Notes: generated by a model not told the origin, from the sequence alone. Positions 35,234-45,365 are shown, numbered from the stretch's first letter. The stretch: DNA of 64,000 nucleotides from CAYULW01 sp964445815 (GCA_964445815.1 CAYULW010000006.1:99382-163381); one strand, 5' to 3'. Program-made: numbers and translations.

Positions 35234-38200
35234 ATGCAAAACAAGGGATTAATTTGGACCTTCATCATTTTATTATCATTAGCATGTTTGTATCAGCTGT
35301 CATTTACTTGGGTAGCTCAAGGCGTTGAGTCTGATGCAAAAGATTTTGCGAATGGATCATTGGAAAAAGAAGAGGTTTATTTGGACTCCATGGCAGGAGA
35401 AGAAGTTTATCCATTGATAGGATTTACTTACACTGAGGTAAAAAAGAATGTATTAAATCTTGGCTTGGACCTCAAAGGAGGTATGAATGTGACACTTGAG
35501 GTGTCTGTGGCCGATGTTATTAAAGCACTGTCTTCAAACAGTCAGGATGAGAACTTTTTAAATGCCCTAACCAGAGCGAAAGAATTGCAAAAAAGCAATC
35601 AGGAGAACTTTGTTACCCTATTTAGTCAGGCATGGACTGAGGTAGCAGGAGAAAAGCCGTTGGCTGCTATCTTTTACAACTTAGAGAATAAGGATAAATT
35701 AGATCGTGCAGCGACTAATGAGGAGGTTATTGAGTTTTTGAGGTCAGAGGCAGATGCTGCATTCGACCGAACTTTTGAAGTACTAAGAACGAGAGTGAAT
35801 CTCTTTGGTGTTGCTCAACCGAACATTCAAAAGTTGGAATCTTCTGATAGAATATTGGTTGAGTTACCAGGAGTAAAGAACAAAGAAAGAGTTCGTCAGT
35901 TGTTACAAGGTACGGCTAAGTTGGAGTTTTGGGAGACTTATGAGAATGCTCAAATCTATCCTTATTTAGCTCAAGCCAATGAAAAATTGAACGAGTTATT
36001 GAACGGTGTTGAAGAGACGGATACTACCGCAACAGTGAGTGACTCTTCACAAACAGAGGATGCTTTATCGATTTTGGGAGACTTGCCCAATGAGGAGGTG
36101 ACGGAGCGAGATACGCTTATGGCAGTAGAAGATAGTACTTCAACAGATTCTATAGTAGAAGAGAGTTCAACTTTATTGGATCAATTAACAGAAGGCACTG
36201 ATTCTACAGGTCAAGATAGTTTAGGAGATCAATCATTTGAAGAATTTGCTAAGAACAACCCATTATTTGCAGTTCTTTCACCTTCAATTTATCAGAACCA
36301 GCAGGGAAGTTATTCACCCGGAGAAGGTCCTGTTGTGGGTTACTCAGCAATTAAAGATACTTCAAAGGTTAATGAGTACTTAAGTCATCCTGAGGTTAAG
36401 AAGATTTTTCCTAGAGACCTGAGACTGCTATGGACTGCAAAGCCATTTGATGATGATGAAAAATTCTTACAGTTAATTGCTATAGAAGTAACAAAAGCAG
36501 ATGGTTTAGCTCCTCTTGAAGGTGATGTCATTACAGATGCTTATCAGGATTTTGGACAATTTGGGGGAAGACCTGAGATTACCATGAAGATGAATACCCT
36601 AGGGGCAAGAACATGGAAAAACCTTACGGCGAATAATATTGGTAAGAGTATAGCCATTGTCTTGGATAATTATGTTTACTCTTTCCCGAATGTAAATAGC
36701 GAGATTTCCGGTGGAGTTTCAAGTATTGAAGGAGATTTTACCATAGAAGAAGCGAAGTTGATCGCAAACATCTTAAAAGCGGGTAAGTTGCCCGCTCCGG
36801 CTAAAATTGTTGAAGAAGCGGTAGTAGGACCTTCACTTGGTCAGGAAGCAATAGACTCTGGTTTCAATTCTTTTATCATTGCCTTGATTATCATCTTAAT
36901 ATACATGATTTTCTATTACGGAAAGGCAGGTATCGCTTCCGATATTGCCTTGTTGGCTAACTTGTTTTTCATTATGGGTGTCTTGGCGTCAACGAATATC
37001 GCATTGACTCTGCCGGGTATTGCCGGTATAGTATTGACAATTGGTATTTCAGTAGATGCTAACGTACTGATATATGAGCGCATTCGGGAAGAGTTAAGAG
37101 CAGGAAAAGGGCAACGTTTGGCAATAGCTGATGGATATAAGAATGCCTATTCTTCAATCATTGATGCGAATGTGACCACCTTATTGACGGGTATCATTCT
37201 TTGGTTTTTTGGAACAGGTCCGGTTGAAGGATTTGCCAAAACTTTGGTTATCGGTATTTTAACATCATTGTTCAGTGCCATTTTCATTACCCGATTGATC
37301 TTTGCTTGGAGATTGGATAATAAGCGCAAGATTACTGTTGCAAGCAAAATGACAGAGGGGGCTTTCCAGAATATGAACTGGCAGTTTGTAGCTAAGCGAA
37401 AAATGTTCTATGTTATATCAGGATTAATTATACTGGCTGGTATAGGTTCTTTTGCTACTAGAGGCTTGTCTTATGGAGTAGATTTTTCAGGTGGAAGAAC
37501 CTACTTGGTGAGATTTGATGAAACTGTAAATACAACCGAGGTTAGAAATGCATTAGGCGAAACATTTGTGACTGAAAGTGGTGTGAAATTAGCTCCTGAA
37601 GTAAAAGTATTTGGTGAAGATAATCAGGTGAAAGTGACGACCAGCTTTATGATTGACTCTGAAGCAGAGGATGCTGACCAACAAGTAGAAACTCAATTGA
37701 ATAAAGGACTAGAGTCGATTGGTCTGGATTATGAAATCATGAGTTCTCAGAAAGTAGGGCCAACAATTGCTGATGATATTAAGAAATCAGCGGTATGGGC
37801 AATCGTATTCTCTTTAGTGATTATTTTCTTGTACATCTTGTTTAGATTTAGAAAGTGGCAATATGGTTTAGGTGCAGTTGCTGCTATTTTTCATGACGTA
37901 TTGATCGTTTTAGCCGTATTCTCTATTGCCTATGGATTCTTGCCTTTCTCACTGGATATAGATCAGGCATTTATTGCAGCCATTTTAACGGTGGTAGGTT
38001 ATTCCATTAATGATACGGTTGTTGTCTTTGATAGAATACGTGAATACTTAAATTCTTATAAAAAGAGGCCTATGGATCAAGTGATCAATGATGCCTTAAA
38101 CAGTACTCTAAGCAGAACGGTCAATACTTCATTAAGTACATTCTTTGTATTGTTAATGATATTTATTTTTGGAGGTGAAGTGATTCGCGGTTTTGCATTT

Positions 38201-38305
38201 GCGTTATTAGTTGGAGTTGCTGTTGGAACATACTCTTCTCTTTGTGTTGCAACTCCTATCGTAATTGACATGACCAAGAAAGATAAAGAGAAACTTAAAA
38301 AATAA
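35234..38305 (+). CDS. secDF: Fused protein-export membrane protein SecDF
   Basis: SecD-SecF fusion of 1,023 residues. The SecD half has TM1 (about 7-24), GLDLKGGMNVTLEV (about 76-89), an acidic linker near 250-330 rich in Asp/Glu/Ser/Thr, and the TM4 motif GISVDANVLIYERIREEL. The SecF half has GVDFSGGRTYLVRF and the matching SINDTVVVFDRIREYL. SecDF uses the proton gradient to pull preproteins through SecYEG from the periplasmic side. The fusion is usual for Bacteroidota. It is monocistronic, with its own promoter and a long terminator hairpin. Confidence 0.96.
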   Translation: MQNKGLIWTFIILLSLACLYQLSFTWVAQGVESDAKDFANGSLEKEEVYLDSMAGEEVYPLIGFTYTEVKKNVLNLGLDLKGGMNVTLEVSVADVIKALSSNSQDENFLNALTRAKELQKSNQENFVTLFSQAWTEVAGEKPLAAIFYNLENKDKLDRAATNEEVIEFLRSEADAAFDRTFEVLRTRVNLFGVAQPNIQKLESSDRILVELPGVKNKERVRQLLQGTAKLEFWETYENAQIYPYLAQANEKLNELLNGVEETDTTATVSDSSQTEDALSILGDLPNEEVTERDTLMAVEDSTSTDSIVEESSTLLDQLTEGTDSTGQDSLGDQSFEEFAKNNPLFAVLSPSIYQNQQGSYSPGEGPVVGYSAIKDTSKVNEYLSHPEVKKIFPRDLRLLWTAKPFDDDEKFLQLIAIEVTKADGLAPLEGDVITDAYQDFGQFGGRPEITMKMNTLGARTWKNLTANNIGKSIAIVLDNYVYSFPNVNSEISGGVSSIEGDFTIEEAKLIANILKAGKLPAPAKIVEEAVVGPSLGQEAIDSGFNSFIIALIIILIYMIFYYGKAGIASDIALLANLFFIMGVLASTNIALTLPGIAGIVLTIGISVDANVLIYERIREELRAGKGQRLAIADGYKNAYSSIIDANVTTLLTGIILWFFGTGPVEGFAKTLVIGILTSLFSAIFITRLIFAWRLDNKRKITVASKMTEGAFQNMNWQFVAKRKMFYVISGLIILAGIGSFATRGLSYGVDFSGGRTYLVRFDETVNTTEVRNALGETFVTESGVKLAPEVKVFGEDNQVKVTTSFMIDSEAEDADQQVETQLNKGLESIGLDYEIMSSQKVGPTIADDIKKSAVWAIVFSLVIIFLYILFRFRKWQYGLGAVAAIFHDVLIVLAVFSIAYGFLPFSLDIDQAFIAAILTVVGYSINDTVVVFDRIREYLNSYKKRPMDQVINDALNSTLSRTVNTSLSTFFVLLMIFIFGGEVIRGFAFALLVGVAVGTYSSLCVATPIVIDMTKKDKEKLKK

Positions 38306-38322
38306 AGTTTAGCTGTAGTTTT

Positions 38323-38382
38323 AAAAGACCCTGTTGGTTCTTCTGCAAAGTATTTTGAAGGAGAACTGACAGGGTTTTTTTA
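38323..38382 (+). terminator. Terminator after secDF
   Basis: Long hairpin: ACCCTGT (38328-38334) pairs with ACAGGGT (38369-38375), and the inner GTTCT pairs with AGAAC, followed by seven Ts. The T-run merges with the -7 box of tatA. Confidence 0.85.
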
Positions 38383-38388
38383 TTTTTG
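38381..38388 (+). promoter_or_regulatory. -7 box for tatA
   Basis: TATTTTTG is a perfect TAnnTTTG that begins at the end of the T-run of the secDF terminator. It lies 15 bp before the tatA ATG at 38404. Confidence 0.6.
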
Positions 38389-38403
38389 TCAAAAAATTTT
38401 CGA

Positions 38404-38643
38404 ATGCTTTTTCTGTTTATTGGAACGCCTGAAATCTTTGTTATACTATTGATAGTAGTTTTATTATTCGGTTCAAAAAAAATTCCGGAACTGGCTAGAG
38501 GTTTAGGAAAAGGCATGAGGGAATTTAAGAATGCAACAGCTGATATTCAGGAAGAAATAAGAAAGTCTGCTGCTGAGGTGAATCGAGCTGCAGATATAAA
38601 TGCTCCTAGCTCACCTAAAACAGAAAAAAAGGATAAAGAGTAG
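38404..38643 (+). CDS. tatA: Sec-independent (twin-arginine) translocase subunit TatA/E
   Basis: Protein of 79 residues: short periplasmic start, one TM helix (2-22) with E10, the FG hinge at 22-23, amphipathic helix (KKIPELARGLGKGMREFK) and a charged tail. TatA oligomerises to form the path for folded proteins with TatC. ATG 38404 is chosen because an upstream TTG lies within the -7 box. It shares one base with the downstream exchanger gene. Tat genes are often dispersed in this phylum; tatC is not in the window. Confidence 0.92.
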   Translation: MLFLFIGTPEIFVILLIVVLLFGSKKIPELARGLGKGMREFKNATADIQEEIRKSAAEVNRAADINAPSSPKTEKKDKE

Positions 38644-39590
38644 TGGAATACCTTCTATTACTTTTAGGATTCGTTATCTTAATTGTTGGAGGAGAGGCAC
38701 TGGTTAGAGGTGCGGTCAGTCTGGCATTAAAGTTAAAAATCTCACCACTGGTTGTTGGGATGACCATTGTGTCTTTTGGTACATCTGCACCTGAGTTGTT
38801 GGTAAGCATCGAGGCAGCCACTACTGGCCACCCGGATGTAAGTATTGGAGCAGTTGTTGGTTCTAATATTTCCAATTTGGGTCTTGTTTTAGGTTTAACC
38901 GTTCTCATTTTTCCAATTCTGATCAATAAAGATACCCTAAGAATAGATTGGCCATTAATGATTTTGGCGTCTCTTTTGTTCTACGCCTTCGCTCAAGATG
39001 AGGTTATTTCGACCACAGAAGGTCTCATCTTTGTTTCAATACTGATTTGTTTTACAATTTGGTTATTTATTAACTCAAGAAAAAAAGCAACCAAAGCATT
39101 AGAAGAGTTAGATATTGAAATTGCCGAGAAAAAACAACAATCCATTTTTCTAGATATACTGTATTTGGCAGTAGGTTTTGCCGGCTTGTTTTATGGTGCT
39201 GACTGGTTGATAGATTCTGTCGTTCAAATTGCAAATAATCATGGTGTAAGTGAGAAATTGATCAGCGTTTCAGTTGTTGCTTTTGGAACCAGTCTACCGG
39301 AGTTGGTAACATCGTGTACAGCCGCATACCGAAAGGAAAGTGATATATCTATTGGTAACTTAATAGGATCAAACGTATTCAATATTTTGGCTATTCTTGG
39401 AGTAACTTCAATAATTCATCCTATTCAGGTTAACCCTTCAATTAAAGAAACGGATGTCTACTTCATGTTGGCCATTTCTTTCTTGATTTTTCCCTTAATG
39501 TTTTTTGGAAAAAAACTTCAAAGGTGGAAGGGCTTAATTTTAGTAGCCTTTTACTTTTTTTATCTCCTTTTTGTTCTAAGTAGGGGGTAA
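38643..39590 (+). CDS. CaCA-family calcium/sodium exchanger (YrbG-like)
   Basis: Membrane protein of 315 residues with two inverted halves, each holding a hydrophobic alpha-repeat motif: TIVSFGTSAPELLVS and VGSNISNLGLVLG in the first, VVAFGTSLPELVTS and IGSNVFNILAILG in the second. These are the ion-binding helices of K+-independent CaCA exchangers. It starts with GTG at 38643, overlapping the tatA stop by one base. It extrudes Ca2+ or another cation against Na+ or H+; the ions are not fixed by sequence. Confidence 0.92.
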   Translation: MEYLLLLLGFVILIVGGEALVRGAVSLALKLKISPLVVGMTIVSFGTSAPELLVSIEAATTGHPDVSIGAVVGSNISNLGLVLGLTVLIFPILINKDTLRIDWPLMILASLLFYAFAQDEVISTTEGLIFVSILICFTIWLFINSRKKATKALEELDIEIAEKKQQSIFLDILYLAVGFAGLFYGADWLIDSVVQIANNHGVSEKLISVSVVAFGTSLPELVTSCTAAYRKESDISIGNLIGSNVFNILAILGVTSIIHPIQVNPSIKETDVYFMLAISFLIFPLMFFGKKLQRWKGLILVAFYFFYLLFVLSRG

Positions 39591-39633
39591 AATTGCTTCA
39601 TATCCTTTGATTTTTCCAATTTAATAAAGCGAT

Positions 39634-39653
39634 ACCCCTCTTTTTAGGGGGGT
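39634..39653 (+). terminator. C-rich/G-rich hairpin between the exchanger and glnN genes
   Basis: ACCCCT (39634-39639) pairs with AGGGG(G)GT (39646-39653) with one bulge. A T-rich stretch follows about 8 bp later. It is probably a terminator for the tatA-exchanger unit; a glnN leader element is a less likely reading because the glnN -7 box is downstream. Confidence 0.5.
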
Positions 39654-39701
39654 GTTAATAATTTTTTGTACTTTTTGAAAGAATTGACATGGAAATAAGG
39701 A

Positions 39702-39709
39702 TACTTTTG
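39702..39709 (+). promoter_or_regulatory. -7 box for glnN
   Basis: TACTTTTG is a perfect TAnnTTTG, 22 bp before the glnN ATG. TTTG at 39674-39677 is a possible -33 element at 24 bp. Confidence 0.65.
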
Positions 39710-39731
39710 TGCTTTAATTAAAAAAATACCC

Positions 39732-41924
39732 ATGTCAACAATTCGTTTTAAAGCTCTTGAAGCTTGTTTGCAAAGAGTTCCTAGAGAGGTTAATGCACCT
39801 TCTGATAAGATATCAGACTATTATGGTTCTAATGTTTTTGGAAAAAAAGTTATGGCCGAATACATGCCAAAAGATACCTATAAAAGTGTAGTGAGTGCTA
39901 TAGAAGGAGGAACAAGAGTAGAGCGAAAGATTGTAAATACAGTTGCTGCGGCAATGAAGGCTTGGGCCATGGAGAAAAAAGTGACCCATTACACGCACTG
40001 GTTTCAGCCTTTGACAGGAACAACGGCTGAAAAACATGATGCATTTTTCGAACCACTGAGTGATACAAATGTCATTGAGCAATTCGATGGCAGTCAGTTG
40101 GCACAGCAGGAACCTGATGCTTCAAGTTTGCCTAATGGTGGAATAAGAAACACTTTTGAAGCTCGGGGTTATACGGCATGGGACCCGAGTTCTCCTGCTT
40201 TTATTATTGGAAAGACCTTATGTATACCAACCATTTACATCTCGTATACAGGAGAAGCCTTAGATTATAAAACTCCTCTTTTGAAAGCTCTAAATGCTGT
40301 AGATAAGGCAGCAGTAGATGTGTGTAGGTATTTTGATAAAAATGTCAATAAAGTTCAAGCCACTTTGGGTTGGGAGCAAGAGTACTTCCTGGTCGATAAG
40401 GCATTGTTTAGTGCAAGGCCTGATATCGTTTTAACCGGTAGAACCGTTTTTGGGCATACACCGGCAAAGGGGCAGGAACTAGATGATCACTATTTTGGTT
40501 CTATACCTGAAAGAGCGCATAGTTACATGATGGAGTTAGAATTAGAATGCCTGAAGTTAGGTATTCCGGTGAAGACTAGACATAATGAGGTGGCGCCGAG
40601 TCAATTTGAGTGTGCTCCGGTTTTTGAAGAAGCAAATTTAGCCGTTGATCATAATCAGCTACTAATGGACGTTATGGACAAAGTAGCTAAGAAACATAAC
40701 TTTAAGGTGCTACTTCATGAAAAGCCATATGCCAATGTGAATGGTTCAGGAAAGCACAACAATTGGTCTTTGTCTACAGATACAGGAGTTAACCTATTAA
40801 GTCCGGGTAAGAATCCAAAATCGAACCTACGGTTTTTGACTTTTCTTATCAATACACTTAAAGCCGTACACGACAATGAAAGATTGTTAAGGGCGTCTAT
40901 TGCAACTGCAGGTAATGATCATCGATTAGGTGCCAATGAAGCTCCTCCTGCAATCATTTCGGCCTTTATTGGAACGGAGTTAACCAAGATGCTCGATCAA
41001 TTGGTCAAAAAAGTAAAAGATGATAAAACCTTAACAGCAGAAGAGAAAACAGAGCTAAAATTGAATATCGGTAAGATACCGGAGATTTTATTGGATAATA
41101 CCGATCGTAACAGAACATCACCCTTTGCTTTTACGGGCAATAAATTTGAATATAGAGCAGTTGGATCGTCTGCCAATTGTTCATTGGCCATGACTATAAT
41201 TAACTCAATTATGGCGAAGCAATTGAGACAATTTAAAAAGGATGTCGATGCTCAAATCGCAAAAGGCCTGAAGAAAGACGATGCCATCTTTAGGATCTTG
41301 AAGAAATATACAATTAGCTCCAAAAACATTAGGTTTGAAGGCAATGGTTATGGAGATGAATGGAGAATAGAGGCAGAAAAGAGAGGTTTATCTAACCTTA
41401 GAACAACTCCTGAGGCATTATTAGAGTTAGGTTCTAAACAAACTGTTAGTTTGTTTAAGGAGGTTGGAGTCATGTCTGAAAGAGAGACATTGGCCCGTCA
41501 AGAAGTGGCTTTTGAACAGTATGCCAATCTTATTCGAATTGAGGCAAGAGTAGTTGGTGATTTAGCTCAAAACCACATTTTGCCAACAGCATTAAGATAT
41601 CAAAATGAGTTGATCAAAAATGTAACTGGTTTAAAGTCTATTTTGTCAGATAAAGCATTTAAAGATGCGGCTTCTATACAAATGGAGATTATAGAGAACA
41701 TCTCTAAACATGTAAAGATCATTAAAGAAACAACCGATAAGATGATCAATGAAAGAAAAAGAATAAATAAGATAGAGAGTCCTGAGAAAAGAGCCTCTGA
41801 ATATTGTGATGTGGTTAAACCCATGTTTGATACAATTAGGTATAGTGTAGATAAGTTAGAATTGACGGTAGATGATGAGATGTGGCCACTTCCTAAATAC
41901 AGGGAGTTATTGTTCAATCTGTAA
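39732..41924 (+). CDS. glnN: Type III glutamine synthetase
   Basis: Large glutamine synthetase of 730 residues, the GSIII form common in Bacteroidota. Motifs seen include THYTHWFQPLTGTTAEKHDAF, WEQEYFLVD, ELECLKLGIPVKTRHNEVAPSQFE, NVNGSGKHNNWSL and AGNDHRLGANEAPPAI. It joins ammonia to glutamate using ATP in a dodecamer. It is monocistronic, with its own -7 box. GSIII is much longer than GSI (about 470 residues), and the length here fits. Confidence 0.96.
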   Translation: MSTIRFKALEACLQRVPREVNAPSDKISDYYGSNVFGKKVMAEYMPKDTYKSVVSAIEGGTRVERKIVNTVAAAMKAWAMEKKVTHYTHWFQPLTGTTAEKHDAFFEPLSDTNVIEQFDGSQLAQQEPDASSLPNGGIRNTFEARGYTAWDPSSPAFIIGKTLCIPTIYISYTGEALDYKTPLLKALNAVDKAAVDVCRYFDKNVNKVQATLGWEQEYFLVDKALFSARPDIVLTGRTVFGHTPAKGQELDDHYFGSIPERAHSYMMELELECLKLGIPVKTRHNEVAPSQFECAPVFEEANLAVDHNQLLMDVMDKVAKKHNFKVLLHEKPYANVNGSGKHNNWSLSTDTGVNLLSPGKNPKSNLRFLTFLINTLKAVHDNERLLRASIATAGNDHRLGANEAPPAIISAFIGTELTKMLDQLVKKVKDDKTLTAEEKTELKLNIGKIPEILLDNTDRNRTSPFAFTGNKFEYRAVGSSANCSLAMTIINSIMAKQLRQFKKDVDAQIAKGLKKDDAIFRILKKYTISSKNIRFEGNGYGDEWRIEAEKRGLSNLRTTPEALLELGSKQTVSLFKEVGVMSERETLARQEVAFEQYANLIRIEARVVGDLAQNHILPTALRYQNELIKNVTGLKSILSDKAFKDAASIQMEIIENISKHVKIIKETTDKMINERKRINKIESPEKRASEYCDVVKPMFDTIRYSVDKLELTVDDEMWPLPKYRELLFNL

Positions 41925-42021
41925 TCCGATTTTAGCAGGCATATAACAATGGTTTTCGAATGTTAAGAAGAGCAAAAATTTGTTTATTTTAGCAGCCATT
42001 GTTCTAAATAATACACGTCAG

Positions 42022-44034
42022 ATGAAGATTTTTAAAGTTGCAAGTCTTTTCTTGTTCCTGTTTTCTATTCACCTTACACTTCAAGCTCAAAAGAGTTATC
42101 TGGATGATGCTGATCATGCAATGTACAAGGAGGAAAAGTATTTCGAGGCCATAGAAATGTACAAAAAAGCCTATGTAAAGGAGACAGGAAGGGATGTTAA
42201 AGCTGAGATTATCTTCAAGATAGCAGAAGCATACAGGTTAAGTGATCAGTCTGAACAGGCTGAGGTCTGGTATGATAAAGCCATTTTAGCCCAGTATCAG
42301 GACGCCATTGCTCGTCTCCATTTGGCAAACATGAAAATGCAGAATGGAAAGTATGATGAAGCATTGGTCGAGTTTCAAAAATATTCAGCAGAAGTACCAA
42401 GTGACCCTATGGGTAAAAGAGGCGTTGAAGCAGCGCAAATGGCACAAAAATGGAATGACAATCCGGAGAAGTACATTGTTGAGCCTGAAGTATTATTGAA
42501 TTCTGAGTATTTTGATTATGCTCCAACATACATTGACCGTAAAAACACTCAGATTGTTTTTACATCAACACGTGAAGGTTCAACTGGAACGGACATGTCG
42601 GAAGTAACAGGGGATAATTTTTCGGATTTGTACACGGCAATTCAGGATAAGAAGGGCAAGTGGAGTGAGCCTACATTAGTAGAAGGAGAGGAGGTTAATA
42701 CAGAAGCTTCTGAGGGCGCAAGCGCCATGAATAGTAGAAAGAATACCCTTTACTTTACAAGATGTTGGGTAGAGAAAAACGGTTATAAAGGATGCGCAAT
42801 ATACTCGGCTAAGAAGCAAGGGAATAAATTTGCTACACCTGAAAAATTAATCATTTCCACAGATAGTGCTGTAGTTGGTCATCCTGCACTTACTCCTGAT
42901 GATAAGATTTTGGTATTTGCCTCTGATCTTCCTGGAGGTCAGGGAGGGAAGGACCTTTGGTACATTAAAGAAGAAAGTAGAGGAAAATGGTCAAGCCCGA
43001 TTAATTTAGGTCCAAAGGTCAATACAAAGGGCAATGAAATGTTCCCTTACATCAAAGACGATGGAACCTTGTATTTTGCATCTGACGGTCATGTTGGTAT
43101 GGGTGGACTGGATATCTTTAAGGCTTCTAAACAGGGAAGTGCACAATGGGGGAATGTGACCAACATGAAGGCACCGATCAATTCTAATGCCAATGACTTC
43201 GGAATTGTTTTCTATAATGACAAAAGTGGTTATTTGACATCAAGTAGAGAAGGTGGAAGAGGGAAAGATGACATTTGGAAGTTCTATAGTCCTGAGCCTG
43301 AATTTAAAGTGATTTGTTTATTAAAAGATTTAGAAACAGGAGAGGTTTTGCCTGCCGGGAAGGTTGAGATTATAGGTACAGATGGATCAACAATGGAAGG
43401 TGAAACCAATGCGGAAGGAAAAGTGGAGTTTGATTTGTCAAAGAACACATCTTATGTATTGACAGCAAGTAAGCCCGGATATTTAAATGCTAAAGGAAAG
43501 GAAACAACGGTAAGCCTTGAAGAATCTAAGTTGTTTGCACATCTCTATGAATTACAACCAATTACAGAGGATCCGATTAAACTTCCTGAAATACTCTATG
43601 CATTTAATGATACAGCATTAACAGAACAGGCAAAAGACTCATTGGAAATTCTATATGAAACCTTGGTTGATAACCCAACACTCATCATTGAGTTACGTGC
43701 GAATACGGATTCACGTGGTACACCTCAATATAATGATAGACTGTCTCAAGGTCGTGCAAGTGCAGCCGTAAACTATCTGGTGAGCAGAGGCATACCAAGA
43801 CAACGAATGATTCCAAAAGGATATGGAGAAAGTAATCTATTGATTTCAGATGCTGAGATCAATAAATTAGCGACAGAAGAAGAAAGAGAAGCGGCACACC
43901 AGTTGAATCGTAGAACAGAATTTAGTGTAATAAGCTTTGATTACGTGCCCGCTCCTGAAGTTCCTGAGATTCCTGAAACTGATGGCGAACAGGTGCCAGA
44001 AGATAGTAATGGAGAAGAGTCCGGAGAGGAATAG
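42022..44034 (+). CDS. PorE-like TPR/PD40/CRD/OmpA protein (T9SS-associated)
   Basis: Exported protein of 670 residues from ATG 42022. It has signal peptide MKIFKVASLFLFLFSIHL...QAQ, TPR-like helices (about 25-130), and PD40/beta-propeller repeats (about 165-405: DYAPTYIDRKNTQIVFTSTR, HPALTPDDKILVFASD). A carboxypeptidase-regulatory-like domain follows (about 435-515), then an OmpA peptidoglycan-binding domain (about 530-650: LRANTDSRGTPQYNDRLSQGRA). This order is that of PorE of the type IX secretion system, which ties the complex to peptidoglycan. It fits the T9SS cargo found elsewhere in the window. Related OmpA-family paralogues have the same layout, so PorE identity is inferred. The tail is acidic. 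Confidence 0.85.
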   Translation: MKIFKVASLFLFLFSIHLTLQAQKSYLDDADHAMYKEEKYFEAIEMYKKAYVKETGRDVKAEIIFKIAEAYRLSDQSEQAEVWYDKAILAQYQDAIARLHLANMKMQNGKYDEALVEFQKYSAEVPSDPMGKRGVEAAQMAQKWNDNPEKYIVEPEVLLNSEYFDYAPTYIDRKNTQIVFTSTREGSTGTDMSEVTGDNFSDLYTAIQDKKGKWSEPTLVEGEEVNTEASEGASAMNSRKNTLYFTRCWVEKNGYKGCAIYSAKKQGNKFATPEKLIISTDSAVVGHPALTPDDKILVFASDLPGGQGGKDLWYIKEESRGKWSSPINLGPKVNTKGNEMFPYIKDDGTLYFASDGHVGMGGLDIFKASKQGSAQWGNVTNMKAPINSNANDFGIVFYNDKSGYLTSSREGGRGKDDIWKFYSPEPEFKVICLLKDLETGEVLPAGKVEIIGTDGSTMEGETNAEGKVEFDLSKNTSYVLTASKPGYLNAKGKETTVSLEESKLFAHLYELQPITEDPIKLPEILYAFNDTALTEQAKDSLEILYETLVDNPTLIIELRANTDSRGTPQYNDRLSQGRASAAVNYLVSRGIPRQRMIPKGYGESNLLISDAEINKLATEEEREAAHQLNRRTEFSVISFDYVPAPEVPEIPETDGEQVPEDSNGEESGEE

Positions 44035-44052
44035 CGGATTGAAATAGAATAA

Positions 44053-44082
44053 GACCACGTCCAAAGGGCGTGGTTTTTTTTA
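44053..44082 (+). terminator. Terminator after the PorE-like gene
   Basis: ACCACG (44054-44059) pairs with CGTGGT (44069-44074), extended by a wobble and two G-C pairs around an AAA loop, followed by seven or more Ts. Confidence 0.88.
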
Positions 44083-44190
44083 TGGTGTTTTACCAAACAA
44101 ATTAAGAAAGGCGAGAGATAACGGTTGATAGAGATTCTTTATTAATTACAGTTTAAGTTCTTAAATAATAGCAAATACCGCAGGTATAAA

Positions 44191-45363
44191 ATGGACAATA
44201 AGGAAAGGTATCATTTAAGAGGAGTTTCAGCTTCAAAAGAAGACGTGCATGATGCGATAAAAAAAGTAGACAAGGGTTTGTTCCCTAAAGCATTTTGCAA
44301 GATTGTTCCCGATTATTTGACAGGAAGTGATGAACACTGTGTAGTGATGCATGCAGATGGTGCAGGAACAAAATCTTCCTTGGCCTATTTGTACTGGAAG
44401 GAAACCGGAGATGCTTCAGTTTGGAAAGGCATAGCAATGGATGCTATCACCATGAATATAGACGATCTTTTGTGCATTGGTGCTACAGATAATATCTTAT
44501 TGTCTTCTACCATCGGAAGGAATAAAAACCTGATTCCCGGTGAAGTGATATCGGCTTTGATCAACGGAACTGAAGAGATTCTTGAGGATTTACGATCCTA
44601 TGGCATAGGAATATACAGCACCGGAGGAGAAACAGCTGACGTGGGAGATCTTGTTCGTACCATTATTGTTGATTCAACGGTAACTTGTAGAATGAGAAGA
44701 GATGAAGTGATTAGTAATGATCAAATTAAAGGAGGAGATGTTATTATTGGTTTAGCTTCTTATGGACAAGCAAGCTATGAACAAGAGTACAATGGAGGTA
44801 TGGGCAGTAATGGTCTAACTTCTGCCAGACACGATGTCTTTGGAAAGTATTTGGCAAAAAAATATCCGGAGTCATTTGATCCTTTAGTGCCTAATGAACT
44901 GATCTATTCAGGACAAAAAGAGCTTTTGGATGCAATAGAAGGCCTGCCAATTGATGCGGGAAAGCTGGTCTTATCACCTACAAGAACCTATGCCCCGATC
45001 ATCAAAAAAGTACTTGAATTATACCGATCAAAGATAAATGGCATGGTGCATTGTAGTGGTGGGGCACAAACCAAAGTAATGCATTTTGTTGAGCAAAAAC
45101 ATGTGATCAAAGACAATCTATTCTCTATTCCTCCATTGTTTAAGTTGATTCATGATGAGTCTAAGACGGATTGGAAAGAAATGTATAAGGTGTTTAATAT
45201 GGGGCACCGGATGGAAGTTTATACCGATCCACAGACAGCAGAATCCATAATTGAAATTTCGAAGAGTTTTAATGTGGACGCACAAATAATCGGTCGGGTA
45301 GAAGAAGCACCAAGAAATACATTAACGATCAGATCACCATACGGTGAATTTATATACGAATAA
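44191..45363 (+). CDS. purM: Phosphoribosylformylglycinamidine cyclo-ligase (AIR synthetase)
   Basis: Protein of 390 residues with the PurM ATP-grasp-like AIRS fold: HADGAGTKSSLAYLYW for ATP, AMDAITMNIDDLLCIGA, STGGETADVGDLVRT, and NGMVHCSGGAQTK in the C-terminal domain. It closes FGAM to AIR in purine synthesis. Length is slightly above the E. coli enzyme. It lies 2 bp from prfA, so purM-prfA-pyrF probably form one unit. No TAnnTTTG box was found upstream. Confidence 0.9.
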   Translation: MDNKERYHLRGVSASKEDVHDAIKKVDKGLFPKAFCKIVPDYLTGSDEHCVVMHADGAGTKSSLAYLYWKETGDASVWKGIAMDAITMNIDDLLCIGATDNILLSSTIGRNKNLIPGEVISALINGTEEILEDLRSYGIGIYSTGGETADVGDLVRTIIVDSTVTCRMRRDEVISNDQIKGGDVIIGLASYGQASYEQEYNGGMGSNGLTSARHDVFGKYLAKKYPESFDPLVPNELIYSGQKELLDAIEGLPIDAGKLVLSPTRTYAPIIKKVLELYRSKINGMVHCSGGAQTKVMHFVEQKHVIKDNLFSIPPLFKLIHDESKTDWKEMYKVFNMGHRMEVYTDPQTAESIIEISKSFNVDAQIIGRVEEAPRNTLTIRSPYGEFIYE

Positions 45364-45365
45364 GA

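Noticed and set aside
38386..38403. Longer tatA start (TTG at 38386)
   Set aside because: It overlaps the -7 box and would place charged residues before the TatA membrane helix.
41980..42021. Longer start for the PorE-like protein
   Set aside because: It would add residues before a clean signal peptide; ATG 42022 gives the signal at the N-terminus.
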